A program made the position numbers and the translations under genes. This document shows positions 1 through 12,519 of a stretch of 64,000 bases of DNA, in pieces. The first letter of the stretch is position 1. Each line of letters opens with the position of its first letter. Under the pieces are notes generated by a model that was not told where the DNA came from, made no database searches, and saw only the letters and a program-made list of their open reading frames with translations. Location of the stretch: contig NW_026912122.1 of NCBI RefSeq assembly GCF_963662255.1, positions 1-64,000 on the forward strand. The letters are read 5' to 3'. Source of the stretch: Cinclus cinclus. Its lineage: Eukaryota > Chordata > Aves > Passeriformes > Cinclidae.

Positions 1-2391
1 CTGTGCTGTCACAATGCATTCCAAGCCCTTTTAGGCCACTTGGTCTTACAATGAACCATTTGATTCTTGGCCTTCATGGTGTCATAATGGTTCCTTGCTT
101 CTATAGGTCCCCATGCTGTCAGAGTTCATCCGTGGTCCTTTTGCGCCACCTGGTTTCAAAAGGGATTCTTAGATTGTTAGCCTGCATTGGGTCACAATGG
201 ATCCTTGCTTCTCTTAACCCCTGTGGTGTCACAATGCATCCCATGCCCTTTTAGGCCACTTGATGTCACAATGAATCATTTGATTCTTGGCCTCCACGGT
301 GGCATAATAGATCCTTGCTTCTATTGGTCCCCGTGCTGTAACAATCCATCCCTGGCCCTTTTTATACCCCCTGGTGCCACAAGGGATCATTAGATTGTTA
401 GCCTGCATTGGGTCACAATGGTTCCTTGCTTCTCTTAACCTCTGTGCTGTCACAATGCATTCCAAGCCCTTTTAGGCCACTTGGTCTTACAATGAACCAT
501 TTGATTCTTGGCCTTCATGGTGTCATAATGGTTCCTTGCTTCTATAGGTCCCCATGATGTCAGAGTTCATCCATGGTCCTTTTTCGCCCCCTGGTGTCAA
601 AAGGGATTCTTAGATTGTTAGCCTTCATTGGGTTACAATGGTGCCTTGCTTCTCTTAACCCCTGTGGTGTCACAATGCATCCCATGCCCTTTTAGGCCAC
701 TTGATGTCACAATGAATCATTTGATTCTTGGCCTCCATGGTGGCATAATTGTACCAGGTTTTACTGGGGCCCCATGCTTTCACAATACATCCCTGGCCCT
801 TTTAGGCCCATTGGTGTCACAAGGGATCATTAGATTGTTAGCCTGCATTGGGTCACAATGGTTCCTTGCTTCTCTTAACCTCTGTGCTGTCACAATGCAT
901 TCCAAGCCCTTTTAGGCCACTTGGTCTTACAATGAACCATTTGATTCTTGGCCTTCATGGTGTCATAATGGTTCCTTGCTTCTATAGGTCCCCATGCTGT
1001 CAAGGTTCATCCGTGGTCATTTTGCGCCCCCTGGTGTCAAAAGGGATTCTTAGATTGTTAGCCTGCATCGGGTCACAATGGTTCCTTGTTTCTCTTAACC
1101 CCTGTGCTGTCACAATGCATCCCATGCCCTTTTAGGCCACTTGATGTCACAATGAATCATTTGATTCTTGGCCTCCATGGTGGCGAAATTGTACCAGGTT
1201 TTAACTGGGCCCCATGCTTTCACAATACATCCCTGCCCTTTTAGGCCCATTGGTGTCAAAAGGGATTATTAGATTGTTAGCCTCCATTGGGTCACAATGG
1301 ATCCTTGCTTCTCTTAACCCATGTGGTGTCACAATGCATCCCATGCCCTTTTAGGCCACTTGATGTCACAATGAATTATTTGATTCTTGGCCTCCATGGT
1401 GGCATAATAGATCCTTGCTTCTATTGGTCCCCGTGCTGTAACAATCCATCCCTGGCCCTTTTTATACCCCCTGGTGTCACAAGGGATCATTAGATTGTTA
1501 GCCTCCATTGAGTCACAATGGTTCCTTGCTTCTCTTAACCTCTGTGGTGTCACAATGCATCCCATGCCCTTTTAGGCCACTTGTTGTCACAATGAATCAT
1601 TTGATTCTTGGCCTCCATTGTGGCATAATAGATCCTTGCTTCTATTGGTCCCCGTGCTGTAACAATCCATCCATGGCGCTTTTTATACCCCCCGGTGCCA
1701 CAAGGGATCATTAGATTGTTAGCCTGCATTGGGTCACAATGGTTCCTTGCTTCTCTTAACCTCTGTGGTGTCACAATGCATTCCAAGCCCTTTTAGGCCA
1801 CTTGATGACACAATGAACCATTTGATTCTTGGCCTTCATGGTGTCATAATGGTTCCTTGCTTCTATTGGTCCCCATGCTGTCAGAGTTCATCCGTGGTCC
1901 TTTTGCGCCCCCTGGTGTCAAAAGGGATTCTTAGATTGTTAGCCTTCATTGGGTTACAATGGTGCCTTGCTTCTCTTAACCCCTGTGGTGTCACAATGCA
2001 TCCCATGCCCTTTTAGGCCACTTGATGTCACAATGAATCATTTGATTCTTGGCCTCCATGTTGGCTTGATTGTACCATGTTTTCACTGGGCCCCATGCTT
2101 TCACAATACATCCCTGACCCTTTTAGGCCCATTGGTGTCAAAAGGGATCCTTACATTGTTAGCCTCAATTGGGTGACAATGGATCCTTGCTTCTCTTAAC
2201 CCCTGTGCTGTCACAATGCATCCCATGCCCTTTTAGGCCACTTGATGTCACAATGAATCATTTGATTCTTGGCCTCCACGGTGGCATAATAGATCCTTGC
2301 TTCTATTGGTCCCCGTGCTGTAACAATCCATCCCTGGCCCTTTTTATACCCCCTGGTGCCACAAGGGATCATTAGATTGTTAGCCTGCATA
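1..2391 (+). repeat. Block 1: partial R, then TA-CT-GC-CT-GA-TA-TA-CT-HV-TA
   Basis: The first 188 bases are the end of an R monomer. Full monomers begin at 189, 410, 630, 850, 1070, 1289, 1510, 1731, 1951 and 2171. The CT at 410 has CCATGATGTCAGAG and TTTTTCGCCCCC. The CT at 850 has CTGTCAAGGTTC. From 189 on, the order and private variants recur from 10317, at a constant offset of 10128 bp. Confidence 0.85.
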
Positions 2392-5300
2392 GGGTCACAA
2401 TGGTTCCTTCCTTCTATTAACCTCTGTGGTGTCACAATGCATTCCAAGCCCTTTTAGGCCACTTGATGTCACAATGAACCATTTGATTCTTGGCCTTCAT
2501 GGTGTCATAATGGTTCCTTGCTTCTATAGCTCCCCATGCTGTCAGAGTTCATCCGTGGTCATTTTGCGCCCCCTTGTGCCACAAGGGATTCTTAGATTGT
2601 TAGCCTGCATTGGGTCACAATGGTTCCTTGCTTCTCTTAACCCCTGTGGTGTCACAATGCATCCCATGCCCTTTTAGGCCACTTGATGTCACAATGAATC
2701 ATTTGATTCTTGGCCTCCATGGTGGCGAAATTGTACCAGGTTTTAATTGAGCCCCATGCTTTCACAATACATCCCTGCCCTTTTAGGCCCATTGGTGTCA
2801 AAAGGGATCATTAGATTGTTAGCCTCCATTGGGTCACAATGGATCCTTGCTTCTCTTAACCCCTGTGCTGTCACAATGCATCCCATGCCCTTTTAGGCTA
2901 CTTGATGTCACAATGAATCATTTGATTCTTGGCCTCCATGGTGGCATAATAGATCCTTGCTTCTATTGGTCCCCGTGCTGTAACAATCCATCCCTGGCCC
3001 TTTTTATACCCCCTGGTGTCACAAGGGATCATTAGATTGTTAGCCTGCATTGGGTCACAATGATTCCTTGCTTCTCTTAACCTCTGTGGTGTCACAATGC
3101 ATTCCAAGCCCTTTTAGGCCACTTGGTCTTACAATGAACCATTTGATTCTTGGCCTTCATGGTGTCAAAATGGTTCCTTGCTTCTATAGGTCCCCATGCT
3201 GTCAGAGTTCATCCGTGGTCCTTTTGCGCCACCTGGTTTCAAAAGGGATTCTTAGATTGTTAGCCTGCATTGGGTCACAATGGTTCCTTGCTTCTCTTAA
3301 CCCCTGTGGTGTCACAATGCATCCCATGCCCTTTTAGGCCACTTGATGTCACAATGAATCATTTGATTCTTGGCCTCCATGGTGGCATAATTGTACCAGG
3401 TTTTACTGGGGCCCCATGCTTTCACAATTCATCCCTGGCCCTTTTAGGCCCATTGGTGTCACAAGGGATCATTAGATTGTTAGCCTGCATTGGGTCACAA
3501 TGGTTCCTTGCTTCTCTTAACCTCTGTGGTGTCACAATGCATTCCAAGTCCTTTTAGGCCACTTGGTCTTACAATGAACCATTTGATTCTTGGCCTTCAT
3601 GGTGTCATAATAGATCCTTGCTTCTATTGGTCCCCGTGCTGTAACAATCCATCCCTGGCCCTTTTTATACCCCCTGGTGCCACAAGGGATCATTAGATTG
3701 TTAGCCTGCATAGGGTCACAATGGTTCCTTGCTTCTCTTAACCTCTGTGGTGTCACAATGGATCCCATGCCCTTTTAGGCCACTTGATGTCACAATGAAT
3801 CATTTGATTCTTGACCTCCATGGTGGCATAATTGTACCAGGTTTTACTTGGGCCCCAGGCTGTCACAATTCATCCCTGCCCCTTTTAGGCCCATTGGTGT
3901 CACAAGGGATCATTAGATTGTTAGCCTCCATTGGGTCACAATGGTTCCTTGCTTCTCTTAACCCCTGTGGTGTCACAATGCATCCCATGCCCTTTTAGGC
4001 CACTTGATGTCACAATGAATCATTTGATTCTTGGCCTCCACGGTGGCATAATAGATCCTTGCTTCTATTGGTCCCCGTGCTGTAACAATCCATCCCTGGC
4101 CCTTTTTATACCCCCTGGTGCCACAAGGGATCATTAGATTGTTAGCCTGCATTGGGTCACAATGGTTCCTTGCTTCTCTTAACCTCTGTGCTGTCACAAT
4201 GCATTCCAAGCCCTTTTAGGCCACTTGGTCTTACAATGAACCATTTGATTCTTGGCCTTCATGGTGTCATAATGGTTCCTTGCTTCTATAGGTCCCCATG
4301 ATGTCAGAGTTCATCCATGGTCCTTTTTCGCCCCCTGGTGTCAAAAGGGATTCTTAGATTGTTAGCCTTCATTGGGTTACAATGGTGCCTTGCTTCTCTT
4401 AACCCCTGTGGTGTCACAATGCATCCCATGCCCTTTTAGGCCACTTGATGTCACAATGAATCATTTGATTCTTGGCCTCCATGGTGGCATAATTGTACCA
4501 GGTTTTACTGGGGCCCCATGCTTTCACAATACATCCCTGGCCCTTTTAGGCCCATTGGTGTCACAAGGGATCATTAGATTGTTAGCCTGCATTGGGTCAC
4601 AATGGTTCCTTGCTTCTCTTAACCTCTGTGCTGTCACAATGCATTCCAAGCCCTTTTAGGCCACTTGGTCTTACAATGAACCATTTGATTCTTGGCCTTC
4701 ATGGTGTCATAATGGTTCCTTGCTTCTATAGGTCCCCATACTGTCAAGGTTCATCCGTGGTCATTTTGCGCCCCGTGGTGTCAAAAGGGATTCTTAGATT
4801 GTTAGCCTGCATCGGGTCACAATGGTTCCTTGTTTCTCTTAACCCCTGTGCTGTCACAATGCATCCCATGCCCTTTTAGGCCACTTGATGTCACAATGAA
4901 TCATTTGATTCTTGGCCTCCATGGTGGCGAAATTGTACCAGGTTTTAATTGAGCCCCATGCTTTCACAATACATCCCTGACCCTTTTAGGCCCATTGGTG
5001 TCAAAAGGGATCATTAGATTGTTAGCCTCCATTGGGTCACAATGGATCCTTGCTTCTCTTAACCCATGTGGTGTCACAATGCATCCCATGCCCTTTTAGG
5101 CCACTTGATGTCACAATGAATTATTTGATTCTTGGCCTCCATGGTGGCATAATAGATCCTTGCTTCTATTGGTCCCCGTGCTGTAACAATCCATCCCTGG
5201 CCCTTTTTATACCCCCTGGTGTCACAAGGGATCATTAGATTGTTAGCCTGCATTGGGTCACAATGATTCCTTGCTTCTCTTAACCTCTGTGGTGTCACAA

Positions 5301-5915
5301 TGCATTCCAAGCCCTTTTAGGCCACTTGGTCTTACAATGAACCATTTGATTCTTGGCCTTCATGGTGTCATAATGGTTCCTTGCTTCTATAGGTCCCCAT
5401 GCTGTCAGAGTTCATCCGTGGTCCTTTTGCGCCACCTGGTTTCAAAAGGGATTCTTAGATTGTTAGCCTGCATTGGGTCACAATGGTTCCTTGCTTCTCT
5501 TAACCCCTGTGGTGTCACAATGCATCCCATGCCCTTTTAGGCCACTTGATGTCACAATGAATCATTTGATTCTTGGCCTCCATGTTGGCTTGATTGTACC
5601 ATGTTTTCACTGGGCCCCATGCTTTCACAATACATCCCTGACCCTTTTAGGCCCATTGGTGTCACAAGGGATCCTTACATTGTTAGCCTCAATTGGGTGA
5701 CAATGGATCCTTGCTTCTCTTAACCCCTGTGCTGTCACAATGCATCCCATGCCCTTTTAGGCCACTTGATGTCACAATGAATCATTTGATTCTTGGCCTC
5801 CACGGTGGCATAATAGATCCTTGCTTCTATTGGTCCCCGTGCTGTAACAATCCATCCCTGGCCCTTTTTATACCCCCTGGTGCCACAAGGGATCATTAGA
5901 TTGTTAGCCTGCATA
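2392..5915 (+). repeat. Block 2: 16-monomer string, 3524 bp
   Basis: The order is V-GA-TA-R-GC-TA-GC-TA-CT-GC-(ct-broken)-GA-TA-R-HV-TA. The ct-broken copy at 4594 reads GCGCCCCGTGGTG. The stretch from about 3933 to 5250 copies 189-1509 almost exactly, then switches: 5255 is R, whereas the corresponding 1510 is TA. Confidence 0.8.
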
Positions 5916-7015
5916 GGGTCACAATGGTTCCTTCCTTCTATTAACCTCTGTGGTGTCACAATGCATTCCAAGCCCTTTTAGGCCACTTGATGTCACAATG
6001 AACCATTTGATTCTTGGCCTTCATGGTGTCATAATGGTTCCTTGCTTCTATAGCTCCCCATGCTGTCAGAGTTCATCCGTGGTCATTTTGCGCCCCCTTG
6101 TGCCACAAGGGATTCTTAGATTGTTAGCCTGCATTGGGTCACAATGGTTCCTTGCTTCTCTTAACCCCTGTGGTGTCACAATGCATCCCATGCCCTTTTA
6201 GGCCACTTGATGTCACAATGAATCATTTGATTCTTGGCCTCCATGGTGGCGAAATTGTACCAGGTTTTAATTGAGCCCCATGCTTTCACAATACATCCCT
6301 GCCCTTTTAGGCCCTTTGGTGTCAAAAGGGATCATTAGATTGTTAGCCTCCATTGGGTCACAATGGATCCTTGCTTCTCTTAACCCCTGTGGTGTCACAA
6401 TGCATCCCATGCCCTTTTAGGCCACTTGATGTCACAATGAATTATTTGATTCTTGGCCTCCATTGTGGCATAATAGATCCTTGCTTCTATTGGTCCCCGT
6501 GCTGTAACAATCCATCCCTGGCCCTTTTTATACCCCCTGGTGTCACAAGGGATCATTAGATTGTTAGCCTGCATTGGGTCACAATGATTCCTTGCTTCTC
6601 TTAACCTCTGTGGTGTCACAATGCATTCCAAGCCCTTTTAGGCCACTTGGTCTTACAATGAACCATTTGATTCTTGGCCTTCATGGTGTCATAATGGTTC
6701 CTTGCTTCTATAGGTCCCCATGCTGTCAGAGTTCATCCATGGTCCTTTTGCGCCACCTGGTTTCAAAAGGGATTCTTAGATTGTTAGCCTGCATTGGGTC
6801 ACAATGGTTCCTTGCTTCTCTTAACCCCTGTGGTGTCACAATGCATCCCATGCCCTTTTAGGCCACTTGATGTCACAATGAATCATTTGATTCTTGGCCT
6901 CCATGGTGGCATAATTGTACCAGGTTTTACTGGGGCCCCATGCTTTCACAATTCATCCCTGGCCCTTTTAGGCCCATTGGTGTCACAAGGGATCATTAGA
7001 TTGTTAGCCTGCATT

Positions 7016-7235
7016 GGGTCACAATGGTTCCTTGCTTCTCTTAACCTCTGTGGTGTCACAATGCATTCCAAGCCCTTTTAGGCCACTTGGTCTTACAATG
7101 AACCATTTGATTCTTGGCCTTCATGGTGTCATAATGCTTCCTTGTTTCTATTGGGGCCCATGCTGTCACAATTCATGCCTGGCCCTTTTACGCCCCCTGG
7201 TGTCAAATGGGATCCTGGGATTATTAGCCTCCATT
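7016..7235 (+). repeat. Monomer class N exemplar
   Basis: su4 has TTGTTTCTATTGGGGCCC, su5 has TTTTACGCCCCCTGGTG, and su6 has CAAATGGGATCCTGGGATTA. Other N copies with TTGGTCCCC in su4 lie at 27706, 31890, 33430 and 43555. The one at 54127 has TTGGGCTCC. Confidence 0.8.
7189..7203 (-). promoter_or_regulatory. CTCF-like motif, class N variant
   Basis: The minus strand reads ACACCAGGGGGCGTA, with the terminal GC changed to GT. N and P monomers carry it (for example 7016, 25284, 31890, 33430, 43555, 54127; P at 7897, 16484, 32330, 33650). It is a plausible precursor of the TATA form, since deamination of its CpG on both strands gives TATA sequence. Confidence 0.45.
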
Positions 7236-7455
7236 GGGTCACAATGGATCCTTGCTTCTCTTAACCCCTGTGGTGTCACAATGCATCCCATGCCCTTTTA
7301 GGCCACTTGATGTCACAATGAATCATTTGATTCTTGGCCTCCACGGTGGCATAATAGATCCTTGCTTCTATTGGTCCCCGTGCTGTAACAATCCATCCCT
7401 GGCCCTTTTACGCACCCTGGTGTCAAATAGGATCCTGGGATTATTAGCCTCCATT
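7236..7455 (+). repeat. Monomer class N* (damaged N core)
   Basis: A TA-type su4 (GCATAATAGATCC) is joined to an N-type su5-su6 whose core reads TACGCACCCTGG. The change breaks the GGC of the CTCF-like core. Related copies are at 15823 and 25504, where su4 and neighbours differ, so the damaged su5 has been moved between backgrounds. Confidence 0.75.
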
Positions 7456-7896
7456 GGGTTACAATGGATCCTTGTTTCTCTTAACCTCTGTGGTGTCACA
7501 ATGCATTCCAAGCCCTTTTCGGCCACTTGGTCTTACAATGAACCATTTGATTCTTGGCTTCCACGGTGGCATAATAGATCCTTGCTTCTATTGGTCCCCG
7601 TGCTGTAACAATCCATCCCTGGCCCTTTTTATACCCCCTGGTGCCACAAGGGATCATTAGATTGTTAGCCTGCATTGGGTCACAATGGTTCCTTGCTTCT
7701 CTTAACCTCTGTGGTGTCACAATGGATCCCATGCCCTTTTAGGCCACTTGGTCTTACAATGAACCATTTGATTCTTGGCCTTCATGGTGTCATAATAGAT
7801 CCTTGCTTCTATTGGTCCCCGTGCTGTAACAATCCATCCCTGGCCCTTTTAGGCCCTTTGGTGTCACAAGGGATCATTAGATTGTTAGCCTGCATT

Positions 7897-8116
7897 GGGT
7901 CACAATGGATCCTTGCTTCTCTTAACCCCTGTGCTGTCACAATGCATCCCATGCCCTTTTAGGCCACTTGATGTCACAATGAATTATTTGATTCTTGGCT
8001 TCCATGGTGGCATAATAGATCCTTGCTTCTATTGGTCCCCGTGCTGTAACAATCCATCCCTTGCCCTTTTACGCCCCCTGGTGCCACAAGGGATCATTAG
8101 ATTGTTAGCCTGCATA
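7897..8116 (+). repeat. Monomer class P (TA-type su4 with CGCCCCCTGG su5)
   Basis: su4 is GCATAATAGATCC as in TA, but su5 reads CCCTTTTACGCCCCCTGG and su6 GCCACAAGGGATCATTAG. It differs from TA essentially by ACGC against TATAC, which makes it the best candidate for the intermediate between CTCF-like and TATA forms. Other copies lie at 16484, 32330 and 33650. Confidence 0.78.
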
Positions 8117-8555
8117 GGGTCACAATGGTTCCTTGCTTCTCTTAACCTCTGTGCTGTCACAATGCATTCCAAGCCCTTTTAGGCCACTTGATGTCACAAT
8201 GAATCATTTGATTCTTGGCCTTCATGGTGGCATAATGGTTCCTTGCTTCTATAGGTCGCCATGCTGTCAGAGTTCATCCGTGGTCCTTTTGCGCCCCCTG
8301 GTGTCAAAAGGGATTCTTAGATTGTTAGCCTACATTGGGTCACAATGGTTCCATGCTTCTCCTAACCTCTGTGCTGTCACAATGCATTCCAAGCCCTTTT
8401 AGACCGCTTGGTCTTACAATGAACCATTTGATCTTGGTCTTCATGGTGTCATAACGGTTCCTTGATTCTATAGGTCCCCATGCTGTCAGAGTTCATCCGT
8501 GGTCCTTTTGCGCCCCCTGGTGTCAAAAGGGATTCTTAGATTGTTAGCCTACATT

Positions 8556-8775
8556 CCGTCACAATGGTTCCTTGCTTCTCTTAACCCCTGTGGTGTCACA
8601 ATGCATCCCATGCCCTTTTAGGCCACATGATGTCACAATGAATCATTTGATTCTTGGCCTCCATGATGGCACAATTGTACCAGGTTTTAATAGGGCCTCA
8701 TGCTTTCACAATACATCCCTGACCCTTTTAGGCCCATTGGTGTCAAAAGGGATCCTTAGATTGTTAGCCTCAATT
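8556..8775 (+). repeat. Monomer class HB exemplar
   Basis: su4 is GATGGCACAATTGTACCAGG followed by TTTTAATAGGGCC. The class is a constant third member of the 11-mer HOR (8556, 34309, 36730) and of its 9-mer derivative (17143), with one further copy at 57871. Confidence 0.78.
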
Positions 8776-9436
8776 GGGTGACAATGGATCCTTGCTTCTC
8801 ATAACCCCTGTGCTGTCACAATGCATCCCATGCCCTTTTAGGCCACTTGATGTCACAATGAATCATTTGATTCTTGGCCTCCACGGTGGCATAATAGATC
8901 CTTGCTTCTATTGGTCCCCGTGCTGTAACAATCCATCCCTGGCCCTTTTTATACCCCCTGGTGCCACAAGGGATCATTAGATTGTTAGCCTGCATAGGGT
9001 CACAATGGTTCCTTCCTTCTCTTAACCTCTGTGGTGTCACAATGCATTCCAGGCCCTTTTAGGCCACTTGATGACACAATGAACCATTTGATTCTTGGCC
9101 TTCATGGTGTCATGATGGTTCATTGCTTCTATTGGTCCCCATGCTGTCAGAGTTCATCCGTGGTCATTTTGCGCCCCCTTGTGCCACAAGGGATTCTTAG
9201 ATTGTTAGCCTGCATTGGGTCACAATGGTTCCTTGCTTCTCTTAACCTCTGTGGTGTCACAATGCATTCCAAGCCCTTTTAGGCCACTTGGTCTTACAAT
9301 GAACCATTTGATTCTTGGCCTTCATGGTGTCATAATAGATCCTTGCTTCTATTGGTCCCCGTGCTGTAACAATCCATCCCTGGACCTTTTAGGCCCTTTG
9401 GTGTCACAAGGGATCATTAGATTGTTAGCCTGCATT

Positions 9437-9656
9437 GGGTCACAATGGTTCCTTGCTTCTCTTTACCCCTGTGGTGTCACAATGCATCCCATGCCCTTTT
9501 AGGCCACTTGATGTCACAATGAATCATTTGATTCTTGGCCTCCATGGTGGCGTAATTGTACCAGGTTTTAATTGGGCCCCATGCTTTCACAATACATCCC
9601 TGCCCCTTTTAGGCCCATTGGTGTCACAAGGGATCATTAGATTGTTAGCCTCCATT
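9437..9656 (+). repeat. Monomer class GT exemplar
   Basis: su4 is GCGTAATTGTACCAGG and su5 is TGCCCCTTTTAGGCCCATTGG, 220 bp in total. It differs from GA by GCGTAA for GCGAAA and by the base that GA lacks. Copies also lie at 28367, 29688, 35190, 40694, 44216, 48178, 49941, 52365 and 56330. Confidence 0.78.
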
Positions 9657-9876
9657 GGGTCACAATGGATCCTTGCTTCTCTTAACCCCTGTGCTGTCAC
9701 AATGCATCCCATGCCCTTTTAGGCCACTTGATGTCACAATGAATCATTTGATTCTTGGCCTCCATGGTGGCATAATAGATCCTTGCTTCTATTGGTCCCC
9801 GTGCTGTAACAATCCATCCCTGGCCCTTTTAGGCCCATTGGTGTCACTAGGGATCATTAGATTGTTAGCCTGCAAT
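9657..9876 (+). repeat. Monomer class HY (hybrid) exemplar
   Basis: The first part of su4-su5 is TA-like (GCATAATAGATCC, CTGTAACAATCC), but su5 ends TTTTAGGCCCATTGG as in GC/GT, with no TATA or CTCF-like core. su6 carries the private TCACTAGGGATC. Several HY subtypes exist (7677, 9217, 30348, 44655, 48619, 58091), suggesting repeated exchange inside monomers. Confidence 0.75.
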
Positions 9877-10537
9877 GGGTCACAATGGTTCCTTGCTTCT
9901 CTTAACCTCTGTGGTGTCACAATGCATTCCAAGCCCTTTTAGGCCACTTGATGTCACAATGAACCATTTGATTCTTGGCCTTCATGGTGTCATAATGGTT
10001 CCTTGCTTCCATAGGTCCCCATGCTGTCAGAGTCCATCCGTGGTCCTTTTGCGCCCCCTGGTGTCACAAGGGATTCTTAGATTGTTAGCCTGCATTGGGT
10101 AACAATGGTTCCTTGCTTCTCTTAACCCCTGTGGTGTCACAATGCATCCCATGCCCTTTTAGGCCACTTGATGTCACAATGAATCATTTGATTCTTGGCC
10201 TCCATGGTGGCTTGATTGTACCATGTTTTCACTGGGCCCCATGCTTTCACAATACATCCCTGACCCTTTTAGGCCCATTGGTGTCAAAAGGGATTATTAG
10301 ATTGTTAGCCTCCATTGGGTCACAATGGATCCTTGCTTCTCTTAACCCCTGTGCTGTCACAATGCATCCCATGCCCTTTTAGGCCACTTGATGTCACAAT
10401 GAATCATTTGATTCTTGGCCTCCACGGTGGCATAATAGATCCTTGCTTCTATTGGTCCCCGTGCTGTAACAATCCATCCCTGGCCCTTTTTATACCCCCT
10501 GGTGCCACAAGGGATCATTAGATTGTTAGCCTGCATT

Positions 10538-12519
10538 GGGTCACAATGGTTCCTTGCTTCTCTTAACCTCTGTGGTGTCACAATGCATTCCAAGCCCTTT
10601 TAGGCCACTTGGTCTTACAATGAACCATTTGATTCTTGGCCTTCATGGTGTCATAATGGTTCCTTGCTTCTATAGGTCCCCATGATGTCAGAGTTCATCC
10701 ATGGTCCTTTTTCGCCCCCTGGTGTCAAAAGGGATTCTTAGATTGTTAGCCTTCATTGGGTTACAATGGTGCCTTGCTTCTCTTAACCCCTGTGGTGTCA
10801 CAATGCATCCCATGCCCTTTTAGGCCACTTGATGTCACAATGAATCATTTGATTCGTGGCCTCCATGGTGGCATAATTGTACCAGGTTTTACTGGGGCCC
10901 CATGCTTTCACAATACATCCCTGGCCCTTTTAGGCCCATTGGTGTCACAAGGGATCATGAGATTGTTAGCCTGCATTGGGTCACAATGGTTCCTTGCTTC
11001 TCTTAACCTCTGTGGTGTCACAATGCATTCCAAGCCCTTTTAGGCCACTTGGTCTTACAATGAACCATTTGATTCTTGGCCTTCATGGTGTCATAATGGT
11101 TCCTTGCTTCTATAGGTCCCCATGCTGTCAAGGTTCATCCGTGGTCATTTTGCGCCCCCTGGTGTCAAAAGGGATTCTTAGATTGTTAGCCTGCATCGAG
11201 TCACAATGGTTCCTTGTTTCTCTTAACCCCTGTGGTGTCACAATGCATCCCATGCCCTTTTAGGCCACTTGATGTCACAATGAATCATTTGATTCTTGGC
11301 CTCCATGGTGGCGAAATTGTACCAGGTTTTAACTGGGCCCCATGCTTTCACAATACATCCCTGCCCTTTTAGGCCCATTGGTGTCAAAAGGGATTATTAG
11401 ATTGTTAGCCTCCATTGGGTCACAATGGATCCTTGCTTCTCTTAACCCATGTGGTGTCACAATGCATCCCATGCCCTTTTAGGCCACTTGATGTCACAAT
11501 GAATTATTTGATTCTTGGCCTCCACGGTGGCATAATAGATCCTTGCTTCTATTGGTCCCCGTGCTGTAACAATCCATCCCTGGCCCTTTTTATACCCCCT
11601 GGTGTCACAAGGGATCATTAGATTGTTAGCCTGCATTGGGTCACAATGGTTCCTTGCTTCTCTTAACCTCTGTGGTGTCACAATGCATCCCATGCCCTTT
11701 TAGGCCACTTGTTGTCACAATGAATCATTTGATTCTTGGCCTCCATTGTGGCATAATAGATCCTTGCTTCTATTGGTCCCCGTGCTGTAACAATCCATCC
11801 CTGGCGCTTTTTATACCCCCCGGTGCCACAAGGGATCATTAGATTGTTAGCCTGCATTGGGTCACAATGGTTCCTTGCTTCTCTTAACCTCTGTGGTGTC
11901 ACAATGCATTCCAAGCCCTTTTAGGCCACTTGATGTCACAATGAACCATTTGATTCTTGGCCTTCATGGTGTCATAATGGTTCCTTGCTTTTATTGGTCC
12001 CCATGCTGTCAGAGTTCATCCGTGGTCCTTTTGCGCCCCCTGGTGTCAAAAGGGATTCTTAGATTGTTAGCCTGCATTGGGTTACAATGGTGCCTTGCTT
12101 CTCTTAACCCCTGTGGTGTCACAATGCATCCCATGCCCTTTTAGGCCACTTGATGTCACAATGAATCATTTGATTCTTGGCCTCCATGTTGGCTTGATTG
12201 TACCATGTTTTCACTGGGCCCCATGCTTTCACAATACATCCCTGACCCTTTTAGGCCCATTGGTGTCAAAAGGGATCCTTACATTGTTAGCCTCAATTGG
12301 GTGACAATGGATCCTTGCTTCTCTTAACCCCTGTGCTGTCACAATGCATCCCATGCCCTTTTAGGCCACTTGATGTCACAATGAATCATTTGATTCTTGG
12401 CCTCCACGGTGGCATAATAGATCCTTGCTTCTATTGGTCCCCGTGCTGTAACAATCCATCCCTGGCCCTTTTTATACCCCCTGGTGCCACAAGGGATCAT
12501 TAGATTGTTAGCCTGCATA
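10538..12519 (+). repeat. Block 5: CT-GC-CT-GA-TA-TA-CT-HV-TA (1982 bp)
   Basis: Monomers start at 10538, 10758, 10978, 11198, 11417, 11638, 11859, 12079 and 12299. Order and total length equal 410-2391. Shared rare variants include CCATGATGTCAGAG, CTTAACCCATGTGG, CTTGTTGTCACAATG and CCCCCCGGTGCC. Confidence 0.85.

Larger units (their letters stand above)
5916..8116 (+). repeat. Block 3: 10-monomer string, 2201 bp
   Basis: The order is V-GA-TA-R-GC-N-N*-TA-HY-P. The first eight members recur in the same order and with shared private variants (TTGTTTCTATTGGGGCCC, TACGCACCCTGG, CCCTTTTCGGCC) at 24184-25944, about 18.27 kb downstream. Confidence 0.82.
8117..10537 (+). repeat. 11-mer HOR, copy a (2421 bp)
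   Basis: The order is CT-CT-HB-TA-V-HY-GT-HY-CT-HV-TA. The second CT is 219 bp (TTTGATCTTGG). The same 2421 bp period is found at 33870-36290 and 36291-38711. Those two copies have a GT-like monomer with TTTTCATTGGG at the tenth place, where this copy has HV. Confidence 0.85.

Noticed and set aside
3052..3337. Recurring 83-95 codon plus-strand open frames (one or more per monomer)
   Set aside because: They start at TTG or ATG in the repeat and close at the invariant TAG of CCCTTTTAGG in su2. 220 is 1 modulo 3, so successive copies lie in different frames and cannot join. Substitutions between copies show no codon pattern. They are repeat by-products.
7236..7608. Longer open frames of 124-144 codons (also at 15821-16255 and 25502-25876)
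   Set aside because: They arise only because CCCTTTTCGGCC in one su2 removes the TAG, so the frame reads on into the next monomer in a new frame. No protein family is recognisable.
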